64,000 nt of DNA from Setomelanomma holmii (lineage: Eukaryota > Ascomycota > Dothideomycetes > Pleosporales > Phaeosphaeriaceae): contig ML978178.1 of NCBI GenBank assembly GCA_010015745.1, positions 124,001-188,000 on the forward strand, read 5' to 3'. The notes beneath the pieces are model-generated. The model did no database searches. It saw only the letters and a program-made list of their open reading frames with translations, and was not told the origin of the DNA. Position 1 is the first letter of the stretch; every line of letters starts with the position of its first letter. This document shows positions 53,482-64,000 of this stretch, in pieces. Position numbers and translations under genes: made by a program.

Positions 53482-54084
53482 ATGGGTCAAGCCAGAAACA
53501 CCTCATTCGCGCATCATGGACCTCAACTACGTACGGCCGAAGCCATTCGTTTGGATTTGGCTCTCGCAAGCCGGATCACAGCTCTCGTAAACGAAGGCTA
53601 TGGGTAAATGTCTCCCGAGAAAGCATTGATCTGGGATCCGAGTGCCATCAACCGCTTGCCCGGCCCAAACTCCATACACGAGGCTTTTGGCGATGATGGT
53701 ATCTTTGCTGTCATTTACAACCCTCGCGATGATACAATGCCAATCGCGTTTGCGGCAATGACGCGATGGACTGGCGACCTCGAAGGATATTCCGTGCCTA
53801 ATGAGAGTGGTTGGGAGATCAAGACGGTCACGACCCGAGCCGCGTGGTTGAGGCAAGGACTGGCAGAGCGGTGCGTCAATGCGTTGGTGAAGCAAGCAGT
53901 CGAAAAGTCAGGGTCGGGGTCCGGACCTAAGCTGCAGGTTTGAGTTCAGGCGATCGAGGAGCTCAATGGCGCATACTGGAGGAAGAAAGGATGGGTCGAA
54001 GTGCGGTCTCACGAGAAACCGGTCGGGCATTAGGGTTCCAAATTTGGGTATCGATTATTGGTCATGCTTCAAGAGTTCGATTGA
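53482..54084 (+). pseudogene. GNAT-type N-acetyltransferase with three stops
   Basis: From the ATG at 53482 one frame of 201 codons is broken by TAA (53605), TGA (53941) and TAG (54031). The segment EIKTVTTRAAWLRQGLAERC is the acetyl-CoA loop region, where R/Q-x-x-G-x-A/G is expected (RQGLAE fits), and GAYWRKKGWVEV is the usual GNAT C-terminal Tyr/Trp motif. The last stop sits where Trp is likely. Overall layout fits fungal GNAT proteins near 200 residues. Inactive as read. Confidence 0.65.
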
Positions 54085-54114
54085 AGGCAATGCTCCCGAG
54101 CTCGTTGGAAGGCC

Positions 54115-55315
54115 CTAGCCCTTACTCGAGTTTGCTTCTATGCCGAGCTCAGTCATGTTCTTAGAATTTGCCGACGGTTCACCCTCATTGTCGATGCAGT
54201 ACTGCGTGTCCAGCTCTTTACGGAGTGGGATGCTTTTCTCCAGCCACACCAAGCAGAATGAAAATACGCAGATCCCCGCCCCCACGTACCAAATCACTCG
54301 TAAGCTTTTCTGATACACCTCGACCACTTCGAACCACAAAGCTGGCGGTATCGTGTTCCGTAGTTTGTGAGCTCGGCTTGCGAATCCATACGCTTGCCCA
54401 TCTCGCAGTTGCGAACGCAGCTCTGATGAAGAAACGTGCGGAAGATGTTGGTTAAAAACACCATTGAATACAATAGATGCGATCGTGACGCCCCATATAT
54501 AGCCAAATGTACGAACGAAAGAGTACGTCGCAGTCGAGGATGCCACATCAGCTTCAGGCAGACCCGCCATGATGCCAGGAAGAAGCGTCGAAAGCGTCAG
54601 TCCCAGGCCAGCACCCAGATTTAACTGGAATGTAGCCCATTTGGCAGCACTTTCGTCCAGCAATGTAAGAAGGCCAAAGCCGACGGCAGCAATAGCAAAA
54701 GAAGCCGCGTGAGTGGACTTGTACTGTCCAGTCTTCTCCATGATTATGCCCGCGATGACAGCGGAGACGAGCATTCCTAAAGTCAGAGGGAGGAAATCGA
54801 CGCCAGACCTAATTGCTGTAGTTCCGAGCACGGCTTGGAAGAATATCGGCAAGAAGTATCCCGAAGCTTGAACGCAGACAGACGAAAGAAATGTCAACGC
54901 GAAGCCGATAGCAGATGTCCGATTGTTAAAGAGCCGCTCGGGCACGCTGGGATACGTAGCGAAATGTTGCTGGATATGGAAGACAATCCACCCAACAGTG
55001 CCGAGCACAAGTGGCAAGATAACTCTCCAGGACTTCCAAGGATACTCGATACCACCCATGATAAGCCCAAGCAGAACAGTCAGTACGCTTGGGATGATTA
55101 TCAGGCTGCCGAGGTAGTCGATCTCTTGCGGCTCTGTGTGTTTCTTCATATGCGATCAATATATACTCTTGTGCGCCGCCGATGTCAGATGTGATTGTGG
55201 GAAGGGCGGTCATGATTATGGCGACGTCGAGGGCGGAGATGAAGGAGAGAATACAGAGCGCGACAAAGGTTCCCCAGAAGCGGAACGACCTCTTGGTGCT
55301 CGTGGCATCAGACAT
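54115..55315 (-). pseudogene. DHA2-type MFS drug transporter with large internal deletion
   Basis: The N-terminus (ATG 55315) reads MSDATSTKRSFRFWGTFVAL and the first span up to ALPTITSDIGGAQEYI. It then jumps near 55150 to KKHTEPQEIDYLGSLIIIPS, which in full-length fungal DHA2 (14-span) transporters lies about 130 residues later, and the frame also changes. The C-terminal half (55149-54115, 344 residues) is open and well conserved. Missing are spans 2-6 with the antiporter motifs, so it cannot transport. The deleted bases are not elsewhere in the window. Confidence 0.8.
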
Positions 55316-55918
55316 GGTCGTAATGCCCTCGAGATATTCTCTAGTAGCAGTGCTGTTGACAAGTGTGAACGAGTCTGCCGATGCTATAAAGTGGTTCCAG
55401 AGTAACAGTAACAGTGGCGGTAAGACGATCAGCTGCAACGCGGAGCTCAAAGCCCGTCTTACGGACTGTTGCCATTGTTTGATCTGAGACATACTTGAGT
55501 ACATGCATTTCATGTTCTGGATGACGCTGCTCAATCATGGTAAGCGAAATCGATTGGTCGGCTTAAGGCAAGACGAGCCGCCAAGCGGCAAAATACAAAG
55601 GATGCTGCTTATTGCAACACAAAACGCCCGGACACCCAAACAAGCATCGTGATCCGAGCTCGAACCTCATTTGATGAAGCAAGGTTCAGAATGACGCTAA
55701 TAACAATGTTTCATATTGATGTACTGCATGGCTCAAGTCAGATGGTCATATGTTCTTCCTCAACGCCACATCAGGCAAAGGAATGTCTATACGCCTTTAG
55801 CCAATTGTTCACAATCTAGAGCTCCAAGAAAACAGGCCGTGACGCTCAACAACGCGAGTTCAAAAGGAAAAGGCCGTAAAAACCATAGACAATAGTCAAG
55901 CTATCATCTTCGCGCCGC
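55316..55918. other. Spacer
   Basis: 603 bases between the transporter remnant and the 3' end of the P450 gene. No gene was recognised. Confidence 0.4.
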
Positions 55919-57927
55919 TCACCTCACAGGTGTGAAGATAACCATGGTCTTCTCCTTCGGCAGCATACTCGATCTCCACGTCCACCACCTTGGCGCGTCA
56001 GGATTTACAAGCTCGCAATCGTAGTTCATAATGATCTGACCCAAGATCACTTTCATTACAGCCGAAGCGTAATATCGTCCAGGGCTATTGGCTGTTAGGA
56101 ATGCAAGCTTACGGATCCTGTAGAATACGTGACTTACCAGGCCATCCTTCCTGTTCCCCAGACATGATATGTCATATCCGCATCGGTCAGCTTCGTTGGC
56201 TTCTTCTGCATCACCTGGTCGAAATTGATGTTTTTGTCGCTCACGCTGCGCACCAAGCTGGGGTCGGCGAAGCGGAAGCCACTGAATTGCAGAGCTTCGG
56301 GGTAGTCGGCAGGGTTAGTCATGATGGCACGGACTGGTGTGCAGAACCAATCTCCAGTGTTGACGTGGGAGCCGTCAGCAAGCGTAAAGGGCTGAAGTGC
56401 GTACCGTCTTGTGCTCACTGTTGAATCTTAGGGAAGACCGTTGAGATGAAGACTGGATGAGCTTACATGATTCGACTGGTGTCAGGCGCGCAGACTCCTT
56501 GATGAAGCTGTCAAGGAGGGGAAGACCTGTGCCAGTGCGTTCAAAGGCGGCGTACCGAGTATTGCACTCCTTGCGGAGAGGTTTAACGTACTCAGGATGC
56601 AAGCACAAGTCATGGATAGCGAAAGTCACGGTCTATAGAAGGTCAGCGAACTCGTCCTGTACGATGTCAAGCGGACTTACGGTAGAGACAGCGTGTACGG
56701 AGCCGAACCAAATCGCCATAAGCTCATGAACGACGCGCTTGGGGGTCCATGGAGCATTCTTGGGTGAGGTCTCCATGATCCATTGGATGCAGTCATTCTT
56801 GGTAGTTGTCAGCTTGCCCAGATTGTCAGTGCGGGCTGATTAATTTACATGCTTGGGAACCTTCTGGCCTAGATTTGCGAGGTCGCGCTCTAGACAGCGT
56901 TGCTCAGCGATGGGCAGTAGCCCGTTAAAGATGATAGCGTGTGACTTGATGCTTCTAGTGATGATGCCTCCGACGATGGGCGCCATGAAGCTGGGCAGAA
57001 GGCGCACAATTTCTGCGCACAGCAAAGTCTCCTCAATGTATGCAAGCGCAGAAACCATGAAGCCCTCATCTTTCGCTGCATGATGTTAGCTATCTACCTG
57101 AGGATGGTTGAAAGCATATTGGACTCACCTAGATCCTTTCCGAAGAACGAGACGGCGTTCGACAAAACAACAAGTTTCACGATCATGTGATAAACTGGCG
57201 AGTGAATATTGCCTGGGAGATAGGTCAGTGGTGAAGATGAATGATGCGATCAAAATGCTCGAAAGCCTACCATCTACAATAGGGTGGCCGGCTTGAAGCT
57301 GTTCAAATCTGGTGCGAATGATGCAGCTCAGATCAGGCAAGATTTGAGGCAAGTTGTTGGTGAGTAGCGTCCTGAGAGCCCGGATGAATCCTACACCCTC
57401 AGTGCCTCTTCGGTCGAACCAATTGAAGCCATGCCTTGCATCACGTCAGAATAAGCTTGGAGTCTTGTAGTAATAGATACATACATTGTGTACACTGGTT
57501 GAAGCATTTGCTTCGAGGCTGCTTGCAACGACAGCACGGTATCCGGTGCATTGTCAAGCTCTCTGATTTGCTTTGGGTCTGAAACGAAGACATAGCGATT
57601 GTCGGGAGCAGAGAGCTCGAATGGCTTGCCGTTCGCTTTATTGAATGCATCCTGAATGATGTCTGGACCCCAAAACAGGAAAGCCCACCGCTGATAGCAC
57701 GCGATGAAAGGCCTGAAAATGTACCCAATCACTTGTGTGAGGCTTGGCTGCGTATTGTGGTAAGTTCATTGATGTTTCTTCTCAGCATGGGTTTGACTTA
57801 CTATCTTCTTAGCCACTAGTGCTTCTACGAAGAAGAGTAGAGAGACAAGACCGACCACGCTGCTTGCAGCATTGACAGTTGGGTTCAAGCCTGATGGCCA
57901 AAAGGTCTGAAATTCTAGGTTCTCCAT
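55919..57927 (-). CDS. Cytochrome P450 with nine exons, intact
   Basis: Exons 57927-57802, 57747-57485, 57434-57271, 57212-57129, 57075-56849, 56797-56681, 56632-56467, 56417-56138 and 56084-55919 join in phase to 530 residues; all introns are GT-AG, 44-60 bases. N-terminal anchor (SSVVGLVSLLFFVEALVA). The I-helix region reads ELMAIWFGSVHAVSTT, ExxR is IKESARL, and the haem loop is WGTGRMACPGR, its Cys codon split by the last intron. The sequence is of the ent-kaurene-oxidase-like fungal P450 type often found in metabolite clusters, but the substrate is unknown. The exact exon-exon fit argues that it is functional. Confidence 0.85.
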
Positions 57928-60288
57928 GTTGAATTGCTGCAGTTGGACTATGAACGTAAGACTTAGCAAGGGAAGAGAATTGTCTTGACTTAACAAGATA
58001 TAACGTCGACTCGGGGAGTGGCTCAATAGACGACTTGACCGAGGCGCCCACGTTCGACACCCGCATTGACCTGATCAGTCTAGATATGCGTCATTGGTCG
58101 GCCAAGCCGCAGCGACGCAGTACGAACTCAGAAGCGAGCATTTCCTGCATGTCCTCTCGCGCTTCGACCTAAATGCATCGGCAGAGCGACCCAGCCAGAG
58201 CGACCACGCGGCATCGGCGTCTCCCACACGGGGCGATACCAGAACAAGAGTGCTAGCAGCGACGAATGCTCATTTCTCCTACTATTCATGCTTCAGATCG
58301 AAGATGGAACACCCGTAACCAGCGAGACGGTATGGACCAGCAGCTTGCGGCATCGTGAACTTAGCGTGGCACAAGGAAGAGCGAAGGGACATGGGTGTTG
58401 CTGCGGCTCTAATGTGTCCTAATGTGTCCTAATGTGTCCTAATGTGTCCTAATGTGTCCTTGTCTCGTCCGACGAGCGTCCGGCGAATGATACATTGATC
58501 CAAGCGTCCCCACTTGTTCGACAATCCGGCTTTCGGAATGGCCCTTGTCGATAATCCAGACGCAATATACGAGTTCGATTGTTGTTAGCTGCTAGCTGCT
58601 GATGGGGTGTGGAGTTGACTTCCACGCGTGCCATGGGCCGATACGGGACATTTCCAGATTGTACGATCAAGTTGCGCGCTTATTATATGACCCCACGCGG
58701 CAAGGTGTAGGCCCACCGGGGCCATATCCGATTGGACCAACAATACTTTGCGCTGCAAGATGGTATGGCCTGCCAAGTATCAATCAGCGCACGGCTCGGC
58801 CTCTTGAGTGTATGTCACTATCGCTCGAGGCGCTCATCAGGCCATTGCGTAACAGCGGCATCGCAGTTGCTGAGGCATCCCTGCTCTCCTTGGCACAAAT
58901 TGCCAGCTCTTATGACCCTTGTACGACGTGAGCATGATTGCAGGATCGGACTATGTTGTCGCAATACACTGGAAACGCTCCCCAGATGATTTTCCCAAAG
59001 CTTTGGTTGCTGGGTGGTTGTGCGACCGTTGAGGTTCGATCTAACTGCCGCGGGGTAATGTCATTACCCTGAATTCTGACTAGCGGATCCTACATAATTA
59101 ATCTTAGCAAGCGCTTCGGTTTAGTCCACTTCTCTCACCGCATATGTCAGCGAACAACACTTTTTGCAAGCTAGACACGTATGCAGGCGAGGACGTGTTG
59201 CCGCGAACGGGTAATCAAAATCCGCTATCTGCAGCGTTCGGTGCAACCATTTGCATACTGCATATTATCGCGCCCTAGTCTGCCGTGTCCGTTGGATCAT
59301 GGTACTGCCGTCCTCCAGTCTGAGTGCCCGTATAGGTGGATGCGAAGATAAACGCGATTCAGAATCGACAGATAATAGCGTCAGTGGAGTGGACATGGGT
59401 GTGACGTGTTTACGGTGGCTCCGGTCCTAGTCTTCAAGCGCGTAGATGTTCCCAGCACGGCGATGGACATCTTTAGCTTCATGTGAACGTCCAATTTTGG
59501 CCGAGGACCTCCCATGGCTTCTTAGACGCTTGTTAAAACGCGACACGGACGACCTGGTCTGAAGCGTCAATTTGAACCAGAGATTTCGTCTCAGTGACAT
59601 GTTCTCGAAGCTGGCGAGACTATACAGAAACGTGCTTCTGGCGCCATCGCTTCCCGTTGCCGCTTTCACCGTTCAGCGAACCCCACTTCATCGCTGGGTA
59701 CCTGCACGCCATATGCCGCGCGGCTGGCTGGCGGCACATGGCGGCTCGTCTCGGTTAGAGTTTAGCGTATTTTTGCGAGCATTCTGCAAACTGCGCTGTA
59801 TGTTATAGCGTAATTCGAGTAAGGCCCAGACGCTGTTGCGGCGTGATCCTGCAGCATCATCCTCCAAGGTTGGTTGACCGCGCTTGTGAGGTAGTATCGT
59901 CATTTCAACACAGACGAGGCCGGATTGGCGGATGATGGGAATGTCTGAACACACGCTGCAATATAGGTATGCTTAGTGCTGTTACACTTGACACGTGCTT
60001 GAAGTGTGATCGAGATCCGTCGATCCGAGATGAGCAGAGCGGATTGAGCGCTACGAGCGGGGCGGCTAGGTAGCGTCTGATCGAAAGACATGGTTTGTGT
60101 GCGTTCTTCAGGAGGATCCTGGTAGCAACCACATGCAACAAACACGCGAGGCTAGCGTGAGCTGCATGAGTACATTCTTGTGCTGCGGCACGGCGGTTGA
60201 GGTGCTGCCGATAAACTTGCGAGGTTCAATTGCAGGCCATTGACACTCTCTTGAAGCTCTGCCACGCTCTTCAAGTTCTTGTGCAATC
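57928..60288. other. Long spacer between two divergent P450 genes
   Basis: 2.4 kb between the starts of the P450 genes at 57927 (minus) and 60289 (plus). It holds a 10-bp tandem repeat (58411-58460) and otherwise only short, motif-free frames. Confidence 0.5.
58411..58460. repeat. Five perfect copies of AATGTGTCCT
   Basis: Five identical 10-bp units in tandem, about 480 bases upstream of the P450 start at 57927. Confidence 0.95.
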
Positions 60289-62218
60289 ATGGAGCTCATT
60301 ATTACTCCTACGCAAGCGCTTGTCCCACTCTCGATCCTTTTCGTCGTTTGTCATACGATTCGAGCCTGGTTTTTGCGCGAGCCTGAGTCCAAGCATTGGG
60401 ATGAGCTACCATGTGTGGGCGTTGAGAAACAACAATGGTTCGCTTGGGTTTGGGCGACGTTGAAGTCCGTTCGCTGGACACAGGACTGGGCGTTCGAGGG
60501 CTATCGCAAGGTAAGACATGCTATTCGCGCATCGGAACGCATTCACCACGCGTCTTCTTCGACTATACAGGTGGCCCGTCGGGCTGGCATCTCTGATCAT
60601 CTTGCCAGTAGCTAATCGAAGACCAGTTCGCGCCCAAGAACTCGCCATTTATCCTGCCCAGCATCGATCGTGGTGCTATGATTATTCTGCCTCCTCGACT
60701 TATCAAGGCTGTCTACTCACTACCTGAGTCAACACTAGACATCCACGCCACACAATCAGAGACGATTCAGACGAAGTGGACCGTGTGGGATAGAGAAGTC
60801 GCGGATAATGATTTCCAGATCAACGTCGTTCGCAACCAAATCACTCGCAACCTCGAGACTCTAACGCCTTTGATGGCTGACGAGCTCGAACGCGGTTTTG
60901 ATCGGTGGTGGGGCGGTCCGGTCGCCGATGGTAGTGTGGGCGAATGGAAGGAAATCAAGGTCTGGGATGCCTGTTTGAAGCTGATCGCCGGCGCGAGTAA
61001 CGGCGCCTTTTGCGGTGCGCCTTTGTGTACGTGTGATCCAATGCAGTGTACACAGAATGGCACTGATCAAAATCAACACAGGCCGTGACGAGCAATTCTT
61101 GAATGATCTTCGAGATCATGCCATGAGCATTTTCGCTGGTGCCATGCTTATCAATGCTTCGCCGAAGCCACTAAAGCCAATCACGGGATTCTTGGTAGGA
61201 TCGAACTGCTGGTATCTGCGGCGCAAGGCCATGAAAGGTTGCCTTCCATTCGTGAAGGAGAGACTGGACAACACGGCAAAGTTCAAGGAGAACCCGAGAT
61301 TCGGATGGACGCCTTCAGTAAGATCCTTTTCCTAGACGGTATCGAGATTGAGTGCTGACTTTCTTGTGAAGAAAGATGGCCTGCAATGGCTGATTGACGA
61401 ATGCTATGCAGCAGCTGCGAAGGGCGACCCTGGCCAGCTAGAGCCAAAACGTGTCGCACATCGCTTGCTGTTGGTCAATGACATTTCGCTGCATTCGACA
61501 AGTTTTACAGTACAGAATGTCATCCTGGACTTGTTCAGCTCGGACCCTGAGCTCGGCTATGTCGACGCCCTCCGAGACGAAGCTGCTTCAGTGCTCGCCA
61601 AATTCGGGGGTTCGTGGACACGTGATGCAGTACGGGAACTGAAGCTGATTGATTCCATGATTCGCGAATCAATGAGACTGAACCCGTTTGCGATTGTTGG
61701 ACTACCTCGGACCGTAAGCATCCTTCCTCCAAGCATTACATGGCGACTAACGTAATCAGGTGGTACATCCGGAGGGTATTCGATTGCCTGTGTCCAATGT
61801 TCACGTTCCGCAAGGAACAATGATCGCTGTGCCCATGGAGCCAGTCCACTATGATGAGAGCATCTACCCGCAGGCTCGCAACTTCAACGCGTTCCGCTTC
61901 GCGGATCCTAAAAACATCACCAACATTGTCGACAGCTTTACCACCAAGGAAGATCTCGAAAAGGCTGCGGAACCCGAGCGCAAGACAAAGTCGACAGCTA
62001 CACTGGATGATGCTTTCCTAGGATTCGGTTTCGGCAGGCATGCATGCCCAGGTCGATTCTTTGCGTTGAACGAGATGAAGGTATTCTTTGCCCACATGCT
62101 CTTGAATTATGACGTGGAGTACATGAAAGTTAGGCCAAAGCCGCTCGATACAGTGTGGCTGAAGCTGCCGTTGCACGGAGGGAAGATCCGTGTTCGACGG
62201 AGGGAGACCAAGGCATAG
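60289..62218 (+). CDS. Cytochrome P450, ent-kaurene-oxidase-like, intact
   Basis: Five exons, 60289-60510, 60612-61026, 61082-61317, 61372-61713 and 61760-62218, give 557 residues in phase. N-terminal anchor (ALVPLSILFVVCHTIRAWFL). Conserved parts: PSIDRGAMIILPPRLIKAVY, I-helix region LLVNDISLHSTSFTVQN, ExxR in IRESMRLNP, and haem loop FGFGRHACPGR. This pattern is typical of CYP503/ent-kaurene-oxidase-like fungal P450s, which hydroxylate terpenoids and other metabolites. No stops or frameshifts. Not the same subfamily as the P450 at 55919-57927, so the two are not a recent tandem pair. Confidence 0.87.
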
Positions 62219-62455
62219 CTCTTGCAGAGCTGAACTGACGATCATGTCATCGCTGGATGTAATGATGAATGAGTAATGATTCCCAAGATGAACGCCGGCT
62301 CAAAGCTGTTCCATGTGTTCCCTTTCTCATGCTGCAAGAACGCCAATCGTCACCAACGCCTTGCTCGTGAATTCTAGATATATCCCATGTTGCGCCTGAA
62401 AGTAGAGCCACTCCGCAGCGGAACTGGACGTCAAAGGCGTTGCATATTCTTAGCC

Positions 62456-63907
62456 TTATTTGAAGAGGACATCGATAGAATCCATGTCCTCAACTTCAGA
62501 GTCGGCTATTGTGTCCATGGGCGCTAGGCGATCGCCATCAAACATGAGAGTGATTGGCTGAGACTTTGGGACATCCCTACGCTGCTTGTAGGCGTCCGCA
62601 ATGTGGCCGAATGTTGTGTCCTGACCAGTGAGTGTTAGCTCACCAGCTGAGACTTCATTGGCATGATCGGCAAAGTGACCCACCGGGTTGACAGAAAGCC
62701 TGAAGTCTTCCTTGCCCTTTGCCTTCATGATCAGCCGTAATTTCTGTACTTTGGATATGGGTTCCGGCGTTGGCTCCCTCTCTTCGACTATAAGGGTCGG
62801 GGCTGCAGCAAGCCTTTTTGCCGCTGCCTCGGCAGCTTCCTCTCTCTTGTACTGCTGAAAGAGCTCATCCGTCCAGGCTTCCACATGCACTTTCGGCAGG
62901 TTCATGTCATCGTAGACGTTGGTGTCGCCTTCAATGGAGACATTGCCTTTCGCATCGACCTGTATGCCGAGCCGCTTGATGGTGGTACTATCGTAAACAC
63001 GAGTACCTTTCCACGTGAAGAAGACATTCTTGCTCATCTCAGGTGTATACCCTTGCTTGCCGCACCAGGCAAGGCGGGTCTTCTCAAGCGTGCTATCGAT
63101 GCGGACTTTGACCATGAGGGGCTTCGCATCCGGTATCTCGGGGCTGATGAAGAGTTGAGCAACTGGCGCTTTTGCACGCTCGCCGTTGGCTGAGGGCATG
63201 GTGTGCTCTCGATTTGCGGCTCGCTCTCGCGCTTTTGCGGCCAATGCAGCCAGCACAGGGTCTAGCACCTCTTCAGGCTCGTCATCGTCCTCGGGGCGGG
63301 GCTTCAAGGGCCGCACTGCGATGTCTTGCTGGGGCTGCTCTTGCCAGAAGGGACAGTCAACGGCGGAGTTGACATTGAAGGACTTGGAATTGTAATCCGA
63401 ATCGTCATCATCGTCGTCTCCAGAGTCACCGAGGTCAATGATGATCGACTTCTTGTTGTCTTTCGGAGACGAGGCTGATCTGGCGAGAGTATTGTACCGG
63501 GCTGCGAGCGAGTCGGGTGGAGGCTTCGGTGGTGCAGGCGAGTGTGGTGTGCTACTACTACGACTGTTTGTGTCAGCAGTGGAACAATGCTATGGTTGCG
63601 TGTATGCCTACGCCTTGCTGCCTGTTCTTTGCGCATCACTGCTTGATCCGCTCCTGGCTAGTATGGGCTCATCGCAATCGGTCGACACCTTGCGCCGCTT
63701 TTTGTCGCTATGCTTGGTGCGCTTCTTTGCTTCGACCTTGCGTTGCTTCTCTTCTTCGAGGCGGTGCTGCTCGGCGACAATCTTCTGGAAATCGTTGGCA
63801 TGGCTAAACATGTCGTCCCCCTCATTCTTGGGCGCATCTTGCCATGCTGCACGCTTGAAGAACGAGCGCTTCTTCGGAGCGGGCGGGCCTTCAGCCGAAT
63901 CTGTCAT
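62456..63907 (-). CDS. Rad60/SUMO-like-domain protein
   Basis: Two exons, 63907-63612 and 63563-62456, give 467 residues. The N-terminal half is charged and Ser-rich with PPAPKKRSFFKRAAW, KKRTKHSDKKRRK (likely nuclear signal) and an acidic run (GDDDDDDSDY). The end (KSQPITLMFDGDRLAPMDTI, then EDMDSIDVLF) is a ubiquitin-like Rad60-SLD domain. Rad60/Esc2/NIP45 proteins act with the SUMO pathway and Smc5/6 in DNA repair. A second ubiquitin-like segment may lie near residues 245-310. Intact, and probably a core gene marking the edge of the accessory region. Confidence 0.75.
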
Positions 63908-64000
63908 GACGATATCAGAGGCATAGAGTGTAGTAGCGAAGTGTTGCTGGTCGTAGACATGGAACAGCGTACTGAAGTAAGAGTCGTGCGCGACTGTCGC
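63908..64000. promoter_or_regulatory. 5' flank of the Rad60-like gene
   Basis: 93 bases to the window edge. Nothing further can be said. Confidence 0.4.

Noticed and set aside
1..64000. tRNA, rRNA or biosynthetic backbone genes
   Set aside because: None was recognised on a by-eye reading of both strands; a covariance-model and domain search would be needed to exclude them fully.

Overview
The window looks like nuclear DNA of a filamentous ascomycete, most likely a dothideomycete of the Capnodiales/Mycosphaerellales type. The evidence is short spliceosomal introns (about 45-75 bases) with CTRAC-like branch points, Zn2Cys6 regulators, MFS transporters, several P450s, pogo/Fot1-type transposons with C-to-T and G-to-A stop codons of the kind left by repeat-induced point mutation (RIP), and near-identical introns that resemble introner-like elements. 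Gene models were built by hand from reading frames, splice signals and family motifs; no search was run.

Layout. 1-8970 is a nest of decayed TA-inserting DNA transposons: element A (91-6237) is interrupted by two other elements (347-2845 and 3085-4899) and by a 70-base run of hairpins; element B (6639-8370) and a transposase fragment follow. A vanillyl-alcohol-oxidase-like gene (9720-11526) sits between this nest and a second one (12155-16830). The second nest is a tail-to-tail pair of transposons plus a further relic that cuts off the 3' end of a host gene. 17.5-31 kb holds a CmcJ/AsaB-type oxygenase, an F-box gene, a monocarboxylate-type MFS transporter, small hypotheticals, a DUF4360-type secreted protein, a MYND zinc-finger gene beside a MYND-less relative, and an alpha/beta-hydrolase remnant.

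32-50 kb looks like a carbon-use and oxidation block: sugar transporter, dihydrodipicolinate-synthase-family lyase, two Zn2Cys6 regulators, Gfo/Idh/MocA dehydrogenase, a P450 divergent from its own P450 reductase, and a myo-inositol-type transporter. The first four functions, plus one regulator, form a set in which almost every member has a single small lesion (frameshift, stop or lost splice acceptor), so a former pathway seems to be decaying.

50-64 kb holds a copper-protein-like (X325/BIM1) membrane-anchored gene, a broken small cysteine-rich GPI-type protein, a broken GNAT acetyltransferase, a DHA2 drug transporter with a large internal deletion, two intact multi-exon P450s, and a Rad60/SUMO-like-domain gene. 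No polyketide, peptide or terpene synthase is present, so the oxidases cannot be assigned to a product from this window alone. No rRNA, tRNA or CRISPR feature was recognised.
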